Under the pieces are notes generated by a model. It did no database searches, was not told the origin of the DNA, and saw only the letters and a program-made list of their open reading frames with translations. A DNA stretch of 64,000 nucleotides from the NCBI GenBank assembly GCA_013396655.1, contig WBMV01008569.1, forward strand, positions 39,485 to 103,484, in the 5' to 3' direction. This DNA is from Campylorhamphus procurvoides (Eukaryota; Chordata; Aves; Passeriformes; Dendrocolaptidae). Each line of letters starts with the position of its first letter. Position 1 is the stretch's first letter. The position numbers were made by a program, and so were the translations under genes. Of this stretch, positions 1-11,928 are shown piece by piece.

Positions 1-71
1 AAGGGGACGGGAAGGGGACGGGAAGGGAAGGGAAGGGAAGGGAAGGGAAGGGGAGGGAAGGGAAGGGAAGG
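1..71. repeat. Purine-rich simple repeat (GGGAA)n
   Basis: Tandem pentamers of GGGAA/GGAAG with GGGGACGGAA variants, all purine on the + strand apart from two C residues. The array is cut by the window edge, so its full length is unknown. Homopurine tracts of this kind can adopt triplex or G-rich structures, but nothing here shows a function. Confidence 0.9.
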
Positions 72-2565
72 ACTGACACAGCACGCACGAAGAGACCCTT
101 CCCTGAGTGTTTCCGTGCCTCGCTATGTGAAGACCTTGCCGTAAGGAAACTGGGGGATGGTCACTGGAATGAAGAGGATGGAGCTGGAGCAGAGGAGCTC
201 TGGGATGAGTGTGATGATGACCAGGGTGAGCTGCAGATGCCCCGATGCTTTCCGCTTCCTTTCACTGTAAGATGCTGCCACACCACGGGGCACATGGAGC
301 CTTCTCACCTGAGCCAGCAGCAGGCTGGGGTGGGGAGACACCCTTCAAAGCCCCCTGTGGAGCAAGGAGCTGAGGAGAAAGCTGCTTGCTCCGGAGGAAA
401 GGGAATTTGGGAGCAGTGGGTGACTCAGAGCCAGCCTCCCTCCCACACAGCTCCATTATTTTGGCTCCCAGGTGCACAGACATGCTGGCACAGAGACGGG
501 GGCACGTGGGGGCACAGCGTGGTTTAGGGAGCTCCCCCCTCTCCCCACCTTTGTGGTCACCCCCAGCACCACACCACAGGTCCTGCATCCCCATCCCACC
601 ACGCCTGGTGGCCCTGGAGCCACCACAGCCACCAGAACAGTGTCCCATCCCTCCCCTGCTCGGCACTGAGGATCCATCTCGGGCTGCTGGGGCTCCCCAG
701 GCCAAAGATAAAATGGTGGAATTTAATTCTCTCCAGCCCCGTGCATTCCAAAAACCCAGCCTGAAATCCCCTGCTTATGTTTAAATAATCTGTATGTTTG
801 AGTAAAGGATTATGAGTCAGTGGAGGAGGCAGAGCTCGCTGCGTTTCCTGCAGGGAAGTGCAGAGAGGAGTCCTTGGGAAGAGCAGCCTGCTGAAGAGCA
901 GAAAGGGCAAGGCAGGGATGCTGCTTCCAGCAAGAGCCAGGAGACAGCAGCTCCCAGAGGCAGGGGAAGCAGCAGCCAGCGAGAAAGAACTCCCACCAGC
1001 CTGGCAAAGAAGGTCTCTGATGCCTGGTGGAAAGGGGACAGCATTGTGGTGGTGGCTGATGATGCTCTGCCAGGGGAAGAGCCAGCTCGGGTGGTGCTGC
1101 TGGGCTTGGCTGGCTGAGAGCGAAGATGTGGCCAGGGGGAGGCTGTGCCCGAGCTGTGCAGCTGCCAGGGGTGGGAAGGGGTGCTGGGTGTGGGGCTGGG
1201 CACCTTCCCAGCACCCTGAGGCACTCCTGGGAAACAACACCCTGTGGCAATGGGATAATTGTGGGCTGGGATGAGTGACAGTGAGTGTGGCGGGGCCAGG
1301 AGGAGCTGCCCTGTGGAACATCCTCGGGTGGGGAGACAGGAGCTGTTTGCCTGGTGTGACTACCATATGGTAATTAATGACTAATTAAATGGTCAACAGG
1401 TACGAAACAAAGAGGCCTGAAGTGACATCACTATCCTGAGGCTTAAAATATCCCAGCGTGGTAGAGGAGGGGAATGGAGACGGCAGAGTGTTGATGGACA
1501 CGGGAGGGATGTAACAACTCCCTGGCTGCTCCGAGGGAGAGAAGGAAACCTCCAGCTTGTCGGTGCCACCCCAGAGAACACGGGGCTGGTGTTTGCTGCA
1601 GCAATAGGAGCTCCCACACTCAGTGGCAAGGCTGCATGCCAGGCACGGAACGGTGGCATCTCCTGAGCTGGAAGGGTCCCCGAGAGGACACCTTATTTAT
1701 CCCTGCCAACATCTGGCCACCTCTGCATGAGCATCCAGCACGTGTGAGCAAGAGGTGCCTCCTGCTTCTGCCCACACAGGGGGTTCCTCCCCTTCCCCCT
1801 GGTGGTCGTGCCCACCTGGCTGGTGCCAGGGGTGCTGCCCCACATGTTGGGATCCATGGAGGAGCCACATCAACTCCGGCAGAGGCTCCTGCGTCGCCGC
1901 TGTCGCCTCCCCTGTCCTCGGCTGACTCCCTTGCAGCTAATTAGCACCTTGACATTTGCACAGCGAGCGAGGCAGCCTCGATGTTTGGGAAGGAACAGAA
2001 GGCACATCTGTCTGCGTGATCCGTTTGAAGAGGAGGAACACGGCTCCGTGGTGTTTATAGCAGGCACTTGGGGGAGGAATTAATTGACGAAATTTTTTTT
2101 TTGAATGAAAACAATTCCAATAGCTCGAGTGCCCTCTCCCTCCCACGTCAGCTGTTTACAAACTGTTGGGTTGAATCTGTCCCACATGTCCCGTGAACCT
2201 CTCAGAAACGGAGGGGAGAAAAAAAAAATCAAACTGAAATGCACCAAGAAAAACTCATTTGGGGCGGGGGGGAAGGAGAAATAATCCTGCCCACGGAGCT
2301 CCAACAACTTGTCTTGCTTTAGCTTACACCAATTTTCATGTACTCAGACAAATGTCACCAGCAGCAGACTTAATTGACTCCGTTTTGCTCTTTATCCTCA
2401 TTAAAGAGGAGCAGGAGTTGTGCCTCGCTGTCTCTGTGCCCGCCCTGAGAAGGTGCTTGGTGTGAGGCAGTGACTACCTCTGGTTTTGGGTGGGATTTGA
2501 GGGCACCCAAGTGCCATGCTGATGGAGCTGGGGGGTCTCCTCCTTCCTTGCACCCTGGCACACTT
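72..2565. other. Non-coding DNA, no gene recognised
   Basis: GC-rich, non-repetitive sequence; open frames on both strands are short, proline/serine/glycine rich and unlike any family I know. Two sub-blocks look less random. At 1364-1387 a CATATG E-box is followed by two TAATTA homeodomain cores. At about 1935-2140 there is AT-rich text (TTTGCAGCTAATTAGCACC and then a T/A-rich run near 2090) that resembles conserved non-coding DNA. The conservation is inferred only from texture. Confidence 0.5.
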
Positions 2566-2730
2566 GGAATCACTGAATGGATTGGGTGGGAAGGGACCTT
2601 AAAGCCCATCCTATCCCACCATGGGCAGGGACACCTTCCACCAGCCCAGGTTGCTCCATCCTGGCCTTGGACATTCCCAGGGATCCAGGGGCAGCCACAG
2701 CTTCTCTGCCCAACCTGTGCCAGGGTCTTG
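2566..2730 (-). mobile_element. CR1 LINE fragment, 3' part
   Basis: Read on the + strand it runs from GGAATCACTGAATGG through TGGGAAGGGACCTTAAAG and CAGGGACACCTTCCACCAGC to CAACCTGTGCCAGGGTCTT. This is the reverse complement of the avian CR1 3' untranslated region, with its 3' terminus at the left. About 165 bp is retained, so the copy is strongly 5'-truncated as is usual for CR1. No reverse-transcriptase coding sequence remains. Confidence 0.9.
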
Positions 2731-3681
2731 AAAAGGCTGAGGGGTAAATCAAACACGTGGGGAGGTGCAGCAGAGGTTCCTGCAGGTGAATCCTGCTGGC
2801 AGCTGAAGCTCAGGCTGCTTTGGAACATCAGCTCCCTTAGGTTTGCCAGGAGCTCCTGATGGCTTGTTCCTGCTTTTAAATGGAGGGAAGCTAATTGAAG
2901 GCAAAGGCTTGCAATTAAAAATGTTTCTTGTAGGGTTTTTTTTTTTTCCTCCTAAGGACATCTCTGGCTCGTTAGCGTTGTGTAAGTGTCTCCTGCACGA
3001 TGGCCCTTGAAGCTTTCCAGGATCCAAGCTAAGCTCTGCCCTCTGGTATTCAGGCATCTGCTGTAGCCAGGCCAGAAGGGTGGAAACTCAACTTCCCCAC
3101 CCCTTTATGCCAGGAGGATAAAGGAAAGGCAAACCCCTGTCCCTGGCCAAAAAATAAATGGGCCAAACTGATGGGGTCCCACTTTTGGAGGGAGCTGATG
3201 GCTTTGGCTTGGGAGTCCCAGTGTGCAGGTGATGAGCACCACCCATCTGACCATGGCAGGGGTTATCTGGGATTGGGAAAAGAGACGTGGCAGTGCCCTT
3301 GGCTGGCCAAAGTCAGGGTGAGTTGAGTCAGGGTTCAGTGGAGACGTGGCTCCCCCAGCAAACCAGGTCCTGGCATGCTCTGGCTGATCCCTCAGCCTTC
3401 CTTGGGTTTAACTGTGGAGTGGTGACCTGCTTTACACACCCACGCTCTGAGTTTTGGGGGTGGTTGGTGCCTGCAAGGTTCTCTTTGAGGACGCTGGGCA
3501 AGGCAAACAGCCCCTTCTTGCTCTACCCTCTGCCACCTACATGGGGGGGAAAAGGTTGCCGTGGTAGTGCCAGGTCAGGACTGGCACCACATGCAGAACG
3601 AGGCTCCAAAATCAGAGCCAGGGGGGACAAAGCCACCCTTGCACCAGGGAGCTGCAGCCCAGGCCAGCCTGCTGTGTCACT
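2731..3681. other. Non-coding DNA, nothing specific seen
   Basis: No exon, RNA gene or repeat recognised. It holds a T run (about 2937-2948) followed by a moderately AT-rich unique stretch to about 3060. Confidence 0.5.
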
Positions 3682-3730
3682 GAGGTGACCTCGAAAGGTC
3701 CCTTCTGACCCAAACTGCTCCGTGATCCTG
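3682..3730 (+). mobile_element. CR1 LINE, terminal 3' remnant
   Basis: The text GAGGTGACCTCGAAAGGTCC, then CTTCTGACCC AAACTG and CGTGATCCTG, follows the last ~50 bp of the CR1 consensus (…GATGACCTCGAAGGTCCCTTCC…ATTCTGTGATTC). The short length lowers certainty. Confidence 0.65.
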
Positions 3731-6361
3731 GGGAAAACACCCTGTCTTTGGGTCAGGAGAGGGTTTCCCCTGGATGGCTCTGTGGTGTCTTCCCCTGCAT
3801 GCCACCCAGGGATGTGTGCCAAGGGCTGGGCAGCTGAGGTGGCCTTGCCTGGGCTAATTATTCATTGAGATTGATTGAGACTGATTGAGATGGAGCTGCT
3901 TCTTGTCCAACATCTCTTGGAGCAGTGGGTTAAACCCCCTGCTTTGATCAAGGCTAAAACCCCATTGTGGTGGAGGGAAACCTGAAACGTGCCGAGGGAG
4001 GGAGGGAAGAGGAGGGCAGAAACACGTGCAGAATAACAAGGAGCTGGATTTTTGAGGGCTCTGGGACAGCTCCTCTCTCTTCCTCACCCCGTTGGCTGCT
4101 CCTAGGCAGCAGTGCCCATAGCAACACTGCCTGGATCCCACGGGCATCCCTGCCATGCCAGGGCCTGCTTTAAGGGGCTGCCTGCTGCTGCTTTCCCCCC
4201 TCCAAAAAAAAGTTGTCTGAGCAGCCAGCAATCCAACTGGGAGGAGGTGAGGGCTCTTCCATCCATCAGGGATGCTGAATGAGAGCTACACCTCTCCTGG
4301 CTGTGTGAATGCAGCACATTTACAAACCTTCCCTCGCCCCTTCTTTTTTTTATTAGCAACTTTTTCCATGTAACCACGTTCCTGTGGGCTGGGGTTGAAT
4401 GAAGAGAAGCTCCTGTTTTAATTTTTGCTGTCAGGAGTAATGGGTAAGTGTAGGAGGAGGAATATTAATCATACCCAGCAGGCATCCTTCAAACTTAGAA
4501 ACAGCATAAGGAAGGAGCCCGAATGGTTTAAACATTGTGGGGACCATTTGTATGGGAGTCTCATGCTCGAAAACGTGCAGGATACTCTTTTTAGTTTCTG
4601 CTCTCACCCTGATTTAGTTTAAAGGGGAAGTCACTGCTCTCCCACCTCCCTCCTGCAGCAGGGACTGGGCTGGGCTCTGAGGACACCAAGGACATGGGGA
4701 GAGGTGTCAGGGGTCACCATCCCTCCTCCTGAGAGCTCCCTGGCCCCAATTAGCTGCTGTTTCTCTGAACTCATTTGCTCTCTGGATCCAAAAGAGAGAG
4801 GGGAGGGGAAACTGTGGTTTTGCTATTCCAGTTTTGGTGCTGGTGTTGGAGCAGGTGCAGCACTGCCAGGGGAAAAGGGAGCTTTCTGTCCCCCTTGGTG
4901 TCACCTGAGGCACCTGAGGAGGTTCAGGGGTGACCTGAGTTGCACCCTGGGTGGTTGTGGGTGCACCCCGTGGAAATAAAAGGTTGCTTTAATCCCTCTT
5001 GGGGCTTGGAGAGGCCCCCAGACCTCATCCCCTGCCACTCAGGCGTGCAGACTTGCTCACAGCTTACCTGTGACCGAGGACATTGGTCCTGTCTGCATGA
5101 GCTGCAATGTCCTTATGTGACTTTCGATGTCCTCATGTGACTCTTTACATCCTTGCATGCCTCCTTCTCTTCCCTTTTCCCTTTTCTCTACCTTTTTCTT
5201 TTCTTTTTTTAAGCCCCTGGGCAAGAGCCCAGCTCTCCTGGAGCCTGCCTGCCCTTTCTAACAGAGCTGGAAGCCTTTGCATCCTCCTTCTGAAGGCTGG
5301 AGGGTTGGCTGACCACCTCACAGGGGCTGTGCAGAGCTGGCCTTTCCCACCAAGGGGCTTCCTGCTTTTTTAGCAGGGGGATCATCCAGACAGACTGGGG
5401 AGCGAAGTGGTTTCGAGGCAAAACTGCCCTCCCCCAGCTTCAGCAGCTTCCCTTGCAGAATTGCCAGCCCCTTCTGCTCGGGCATCCCAACCAGGGCACT
5501 CCTCGCTCCCAGGGGTTTGGGGTCTGGCTCCACATGTGCCAAATGAGTCTCTTCTGAGCCCCCTCCTGTTGTTGTCCAGCCCCACGGGGTTGGTTTGGGC
5601 AGGGAGTGCACCCTGTGAGGGTGCAAGGCAAGGGGATGGCAAATCCCTGGTGTGACTGCGGTCAGGCATGGCCTGGCACCAAAGGCTGAGAGAACTGTGG
5701 TACCTGGAGCTGGCAAAGCTCCCAGATCCTGTTGTTTGGCTCTGAGCTGCTCTCCGAGGGGCTGTGGCCCCCCTGCCCCGTGCTTTGTCCCCCCTGCCAG
5801 CATCATTCGGCACAAAGAGCAGCAAGCTGTAATTTGCCAACGGGGCCGTGTCCCTCAATGAAAGCTTCCTACGTGTCTATTGGGAGATTATCCTATCAAA
5901 TCCCCTCCTGCTCTGAAAGGTACGCATTTAAAACATGACTAACGCTGCGAGAGGCCATTATTCTATTTTATTCTCCAGCTTGTGAGCAATGGCTCATTAT
6001 AAACGGGGATGCATTCAGAAAAACATCATCTGCCTGCCGGAGCGTGGGCTCCTCGGCACGGGCGGATTGGGACGGCATGTGGACGGATCCGTGTGGGGTG
6101 GCAGCATCCCGTGAGTCCTGAGCCAGCTCCTGCTCCGTTTTGGGGTGCTCCCAAATGCACAAGTGCTCCCAGAAATGGCCAGGTTTTTAAGGGCCCTCGT
6201 GCCCAGTTTCCTGGGATTTGGGTGCCTCTACCCAAGTGTAGAAGAGCGACCCAATCTTCCCCCGGGCTGGTGCAACCCAGTCACCTTGTCCTGTGGGGCT
6301 GCTCAGCATCCCTGGCCCAGGGTCCTTCTCATCTGCCATCCACCTACAACACCTCTCATTT
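3731..6361. other. Non-coding DNA with minor tandem motifs
   Basis: No gene recognised. It contains the 10-bp repeat at 3864-3893, an A tract (4204-4210), a T tract (4344-4351), and about 55 bp of weak repetition (5104-5158) built on ATGTCCTCATGTGACT. A non-repetitive block at about 5830-6020 (CCATTATTCTATTTTATTC, then CTCATTATAAACGGGG) stands out as AT-rich amid GC-rich flanks and may be a conserved element. That is a guess from composition. Confidence 0.45.
3864..3893. repeat. 10-bp tandem repeat, three copies
   Basis: Three near-identical decamers ATTGAGATTG / ATTGAGACTG / ATTGAGATGG. A small tandem duplication with no visible role. Confidence 0.85.
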
Positions 6362-6576
6362 TTAGGAAGGAATCCTCTCCTGGGAGGGTGGGCAGGCCCT
6401 GGCACAGGTTGGGCAGAGAAGCTGTGGCTGCCCCTGGATCCTGGAAGTGTCCAAGGCCAGGCTGGGCAGAGCTTGGAGCACCCTGGGCTGGTGGAAGGTG
6501 TCCCTGCCCATGGCAGGGGGTGGCACTGGATGGGCTTTGAGGTCCCTCCTGCTCCAATTCCACAATTCTGTGATTC
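6362..6576 (+). mobile_element. CR1 LINE fragment, 3' part
   Basis: Sense-strand CR1 3' region: GGAAGGAATCCTCTCC, GGGTGGGCAGGCCCTGGCAC, AGAGAAGCTGTGGCTGCCCC, GGAAGGTGTCCCTGCCCATGG and the terminal ACAATTCTGTGATTC. About 215 bp, 5'-truncated, with a complete 3' end. Confidence 0.93.
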
Positions 6577-8387
6577 ATCTCCCTCCTGTGACAGACAATG
6601 TGATCTAATTATTTATTGATGCCCTTTCCAGGCGTTGCTTTTCCTTCACCTCCTGCTGAGGAGCTTTTGGGGTGGGTGGTTTTATCCCCTTCCTTCTTGG
6701 TTGGCATGGCTGGAACATTCCTTTCCCCTCCTGCTTTCCCCCTGCTTGGGGGAATCAAGAGGATGCTGCTGGTTTGTCTGTGGCACACTTGCACCTCCCA
6801 CACTCGTGCAGCCGGTGACGCACGACGCGATCAATGGAGAGGGGATGAATAAACCCAGCAAGAAGGGGGTGGAGGAGACAGCGAGCGAGGGAAAACTCTG
6901 CTCTGGGGGCTCTGCAGCTCTCAGGGCTGTTTCCTACACAGCCAAGGGATGCCAGAGCACCTCAGACCCTTCAGAGGTTGTCACACGAGCTGCAAGCCTG
7001 GCTTTGGTGTCCCTCGTCCCATCCTTTTTGGAGCAACCAAGGCATGTTGGACCGGTCCATGTGGCCTGTGGCTTTGCCCTACCTGGTGCTTCTTGCTGCC
7101 TCTGGAGTGGTAAAGATGGAAAAGGGCTCTCCCTCTCAACCAGTTTAGGGTGTTGAGTTGTCTTTTTCCTCTCCATGTCGTGCTTGTCCAACAGCACATC
7201 CCAGACACGAGGGTTCCCCCTTCCCCTAACGGGGTGCCAGTCCCAGGGGCCCTTGAGGAGTGGAACTGTGTCACCCTGCCTGGCAAGGGTGGCTGTGCCA
7301 GGGCTCCAGGGGGTGCAGGTGGTGGTCCCTGCCCTGAAGGACGGGGGGGAATGCTGAGCTCCAGGATTTGTGCCTCTGCTGCCTGCATGGAAGCAGCCCC
7401 AAACCCAGAGCAGCACACTGGTGGGTCAGACAGCTTGAGATGGCTGAGCTGGAATCACATCCTGGGCTCCAGAGCCTTCCTACAGGCCCTCCCCCTCCTC
7501 CTCCTCCTCCTCCTCACGGTGCACTCCAACCTCCAAAATTCCTCTTTTCTGGGGGGAAGAAGCTGAAACTCCGAATAACCAACCCCTCCAGCAGTGCCAC
7601 AGGGAAGGCAGGGGCATCACAGTGGCATCGCTGGGAGATGTCACATCAAGGATGCAGGTGGATGTAGCTCTACCACAGCTCATGGGCGAGTGTTTTTATG
7701 CCCTGTTCCTCATGCCTGAGCCTGTTAATAATTGATATTAACACTTGGCAGCGGAGGAAATGGACAGCGGGCCGCCGTTCACACGCCGCATCAATAATGG
7801 ATGGAGCGATGCCACAGCACGGCAATAACAAGCTGCTCTGCCCTCCCCTCGTGCTTGCAGGGATCCAGGAGGGACGCTGGGATCATCATCCACCCCCCCT
7901 GGATCACGGGCAGGTGATCAGAGAGGTCTGCTGGGGAAACAGAGAGGAATAGAGGAGGATGATGCTGCCCTTCGAGGGCTCCAAGGCGGGCAAAGCTCCC
8001 TGTGCTGTGCAGAAGTCGTTTCCCTCTTGTTCTGCCTAATGCCACGTCCCCTGGAAACTGGAAACTCACTTCAGCAAGTGGTTTGTGACCCAAATACAGA
8101 CCCCAAACCTGTCCCCATCCCCTGGTGCTGGCACCATCCCGGTGAGGAGCACAGCAGCCGCTGGCACATCGGTGGGTCCTGTGGGGCAGAGCTCCCCTGG
8201 CACCTGCAGAGTGTGAACCAGGGGTGCACTTAGGGCAAAGGGCACCCCTTTGCTTCCAGATCCACTCCAAAAAGGCCTGCAGGAGCAGGCTAGAGCCTCA
8301 AAAACATGTATAATGTGGCTGTGGAGCAGCTGCTTCTCCGTGCTGTGGCACAGCAATCCTGATCCATGTGGGTACAGCCATCCTGTC
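6577..8387. other. Non-coding DNA, no gene recognised
   Basis: Includes a (CTC)n run at 7491-7516. A compact AT-rich block at about 7700-7830 contains GTTAATAATTGATATTAAC (7724-7742) and ATCAATAATGGATGG, which look like homeodomain/HNF1-type sites. No open frame resembles a known protein. Confidence 0.45.
7491..7516. repeat. (CTC)n microsatellite
   Basis: About eight CTC triplets in a row. The reverse strand would encode poly-glutamate, but there is no surrounding gene structure. Confidence 0.9.
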
Positions 8388-8522
8388 CCATCCCTGGAAG
8401 TGTCCAAGGCCAGGTTGGACAGGGCTTGGAGCAGCCTGGGCTGGGGGAAGGTGTCCCTGCCCGTGGCAGGGGGTGGCACTGGATGGGCTTTGAGGTCCCT
8501 CCTGACCCAGTTCTACAATTCA
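8388..8522 (+). mobile_element. CR1 LINE fragment, 3' part
   Basis: Starts at CCATCCCTGGAAGTGTCCAA, continues with GGTTGGACAGGGCTTGGAGC and GGAAGGTGTCCCTGCCCGTGG, and ends at GTTCTACAATTC. About 135 bp of the CR1 3' region, sense orientation. Confidence 0.92.
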
Positions 8523-9515
8523 GTAGGTATCACTACATCTCTCTGTGGTTTTAATTATTTTGGGGGGGGGGGGAGGAGAGTTTTCAGTAGCAAAACGAAG
8601 TTTAGCAAATCCATTTCCTTATCCTTAAGAGGGAAACCCAGGGCCATTGGGATATATCCCATGTAGTGTATTCCCTGCCCTTTTGGCAGTCTAGAAACGA
8701 TGTTTTTGGAGATCACATGCAAATGCCCTCCCTTTGTAAATGCCAAATTTGAGGAGAGGAACCAAGCTCAGGGTGACCAGGCTTGCAGGGAGCTCAGCTA
8801 TTTCATCTTTAATTTCCTTTGGAAGGCACAAAATGACTTTGCTAATGAGAGGTAATTGATTCCAGCGACTTTAATGTTTGTATTATCTGTCTAAACTCTT
8901 TTCCACTAACACTTCCCTCCCTCCCTGTCCTCCCCCAAGAAAGAGACTGTGGGAAAACCACCCTGCCCTCGCCCCAAATCCCCTTTTTCCCTCCATGCCT
9001 AAATCCTCCGGACCGCAGTGGGGTTTTTTTGGGAGCTCTATTTAGAGGAGCTGTTTGGAAAGCCCTGGCTCCGTTAGGAACACATGCTGGACATTCTCTC
9101 CCAGAGCCCCTGTGGTGTTTTCCTCTCTGTGCCCATTCTGGCCGGATCCAGAGTTAATCTGGGAAATGCAGGAGCAGCTGTCCCGAGCCAGCCAGGGCTT
9201 TGCTCCCTCCCACTGCCCTGGGAAGGGATGTTTCATGGAAGTGGCTGGCTCATGGAATGATACAGGCATGTTCCAGCATGCTGCAACCCCCCCTCCCAGC
9301 CTGCTGAGCCTTTGCCCTCTCTTTTAAAGTTTCCTAGAAGGTTTTGTTCCGTTGCCCTTCCATCGGTGTCGCTCCCTGCCTTTGGGAAAAGGGCCTTGTT
9401 TTGATCTTTAATCTCATAATTTTAATAAAGTGCATCAAACATGCACTGGTGGGAGGGGCTGCAGCATCTCTGCCACCACCAACCACCTCCTGATTCCCAA
9501 GGAATGCCAGGAGAA
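8523..9515. other. Non-coding DNA, no gene recognised
   Basis: Contains a G run (8563-8572) and unique AT-richer text around 8790-8910. No exon or RNA gene seen. Confidence 0.45.
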
Positions 9516-9739
9516 GGGAACAACTCCCCGCTGCCAGAGGGCAGGGTTAGATGGGATTTTGGGAAGGAATTCCTGGCTATGAGGGTGCTCAAAGAAGCTG
9601 TGGCTGCCCCTGGAGCCCTGGGAGTGTCCAAGGCCAGGCTGGAGCAACCTGGGCTGGTGGAAGGTGTCCCTGCCCATGGCATGGGGTGGGACAAGATGAC
9701 CTCGAAGGTCCCTCCCAACCCAAGCCATTCTGGGATTCC
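9516..9739 (+). mobile_element. CR1 LINE fragment, 3' part
   Basis: Sense CR1 3' region beginning near GGGAACAACTCCCCGCTGCC, then AGAGGGCAGGGTTAGATGGG, AAGAAGCTGTGGCTGCCCC and GGAAGGTGTCCCTGCCCATGG. It ends with GATGACCTCGAAGGTCCCTCC and CATTCTGGGATTCC. About 224 bp with a complete 3' end. Relative to its relatives it lacks roughly 20 bp between GGCCAGGCTGGA and GCAACCTGGG. Confidence 0.93.
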
Positions 9740-11635
9740 CCAATTCCACGAACTCCTTCCAGGCAGTCCATCTCTGGTTTTGCTGTTTGGGAATGACCTG
9801 AAGGTTCTCCTGGTTTGGATTCTCCCTCCTGAGCGGCACCAGCAAAGGGAGGGACCACCCCGAGGTCACTTTGCTCTGGTGTCCCCACACCATTGCCACG
9901 TCCCACAGCCCTTCTGCAGCTCCCTGGAGATCACACCAGTTCCTGCTGCTTTGAAGCCATGATTTCTTTGCTTTGCCCTCTGCAAACTGCTCCTCTATCC
10001 CTTCCCCAGGTGCTTCAGGCTCTGAGAACAACACACAGCACGGCCCAAATGGCTTGGGGGCTTCCACTGGGATTCCCTCTGCAGTGAAAACCCAACCACT
10101 CCTTCCCACCCGTCCCTTCCTCCTTTCCACCATCTGGAGAACCTCCCTCCTAATCCCGGGGGAGATTAATTTCCAAGGAGACTTTTTTTTGGTGGCTTTT
10201 TTTTTTTAGTTTTTTTGTTTGTTTGTTTGTTTTGGGGTTTTTTTTGGTGTTTTTTTAATATATTTTATTTTTTAACTGACTGACAGCCCCGGGGTTGATG
10301 CCTCCTTATTCCTGGCTTACCCCACCTTTGCTCTGGAGCTGGAAAAGGCAACACCTGGATGTGAAATGATGATTTCTACAACACTGAGGGAGGCTATTTG
10401 ACCATAAATGCTTAAGGCATGGCCCGTGGTTTATGGGAATCACACAAAACAAGTGCTGGAGACATTCCTGTTCTCTCTGCTGTTCTGGAGGGAGATGCTG
10501 AAGGGGAGCACCATCCCTGTCCTGCTCAGTGTGCCTGGGGATGCTAAAAAATTCTGGATTTTTAGGGTTGCTGGAAAGACTCCCTGAGTGGGTCCTTGTC
10601 CCTGCCAGAAGAGCTTTTTGCACCGTGCTCACACCTGGCCCAGGATGCTCCTGGGAGCTGCAGCCCAGGCTCCTGCTCCTTGCCCACCAGCAATGGGGTT
10701 TCTGCAAATTCAACCCCAACCTGAGCTGAATTCGAGCTCTGTTTGAGGGTGATTTGTGCCCAGGCAGGGCAGGAATGCTGGCCAGGTCCCTGAGCTATCT
10801 CACTTGGAGGAGCTGAGCTCTTGAGTCTGCAACGGGGCTGCCTGCCAGGCATTTTTGGTATAAATATTTCCAGCATCTTTTGGAAGCCACATATTTGGGG
10901 TTTTTTTTGGGGGGGAGGGTCCATCCCCTCCTCCTCCCCATTGTCCCTTTGTTTTGTTGGGGCTTTTTTTATTTCTTATGGTTTCAGGAGAGACACCACC
11001 AAGGGCTAGAGCCCAGCGTGGAATTCCTGCAATCCTGAAATGCTCTCTTGGTGTTCCCAGGGCTGGATTCAATTGCCAAGAGGCTCTGCAGCCAACCCCC
11101 TTGGCCTGCACATGTGTTTATTTAAATGTCAGTGGCCCACACAAGCTGAATACCTATTAGCTGCAGCCTGCCTGAAATCCAAAGCAGAGCTCCAGCTCAT
11201 ATTTATTGTTCAAAGTACAGATCCCTTGATTGTTGTCATTCCGGTGCCCCCTGTATTTATGGAATTATTCAGTCAGCTCTGAGAAGTTAACTAGCACTTT
11301 GCAGCCTTCCTTTCCTGCCAGGGTATAATATCTGCCTGTAAGAAATACATAGGTGAGGGATTTCAGAAACAAAACAAAGCAGCGACAACAAATTGCATGG
11401 GAAAACTTTTACTAAGCAAATAAAAACGTTCCCTGCCAGAGCTGCAGGGGGAAAAAAAACCCAGCAAAGTGGTATCATCTGCAGCCAGTTAATGATGGGT
11501 AATTCCACTCCTCCTTCTTAACTCTGGTCTCTGTCACTCTCCGAGGGTTCTGTGCCCAGCTCGGAGGAAAAACACCCATTCAGGCTGGAAATAAGTGGGT
11601 AAGGGTTGTGGGAATGGGGTTTTGGGAGGGGCTGG
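9740..11635. other. Non-coding DNA with a T-rich tract and an AT-rich block
   Basis: No gene recognised. The T-rich low-complexity tract lies at 10182-10276. At about 11105-11420 an AT-rich, non-repetitive stretch (TGTTTATTTAAATGTCAG, TCATATTTATTGTTCAAAG, AGGTGAGGGATTTCAG) contrasts with the flanks and resembles ancient conserved non-coding DNA. It has no long open frame. Confidence 0.45.
10182..10276. repeat. T-rich low-complexity tract with (GTTT)n core
   Basis: Long T runs flank four GTTT units, ending in TTTTTTTAATATATTTTATT. On the - strand it would read as an A-rich tract, but no retroposed body is attached to it. Confidence 0.85.
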
Positions 11636-11928
11636 GGGGAGCTGAGGGCTCTGCAGCTCCCTGAGAGGAGGGGGGACCCAGGCTCTGCTCCCAGGGACAA
11701 GGGGAAACGGCCTCAGGGGGAGTTCACTGGACATCAGGGGAACTTTCTTCCTGGAAAAAGGGCTGTAAAGGGTTGGAACAGCCTGCCCAGGGCAGTGGTG
11801 GAGTCAGCATCCCTGGAAGGTGGGCAGATGTGGCACCTGAGGACACGGTTTGGTGCAGAACACGGTGGTGCTGCTGGGCTGAGAGCTGGACTCGGTCTTA
11901 GGGCTTGTCTAACCTGAATGACCCCTCT
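11636..11928 (+). mobile_element. CR1 LINE fragment, divergent subfamily
   Basis: Follows the CR1 type whose 3' region reads AACAGGCTGCCCAGGGCAGTGG. Visible here are GAGCTGAGGGCTCTGCAGCTCC, GGACAAGGGGAAACGGCCTCA, GGAACAGCCTGCCCAGGGCAG, GATGTGGCACCTGAGGACAC and CTTGTCTAACCTGAATGA. About 290 bp. The 3' end is degraded, and the family differs from the copies carrying the GGTGTCCCTGCC block. Confidence 0.88.

Noticed and set aside
9435..10133. 232-codon - strand frame
   Set aside because: About a third of it is CR1 and the rest has no recognisable domain; chance frame in GC-rich DNA.
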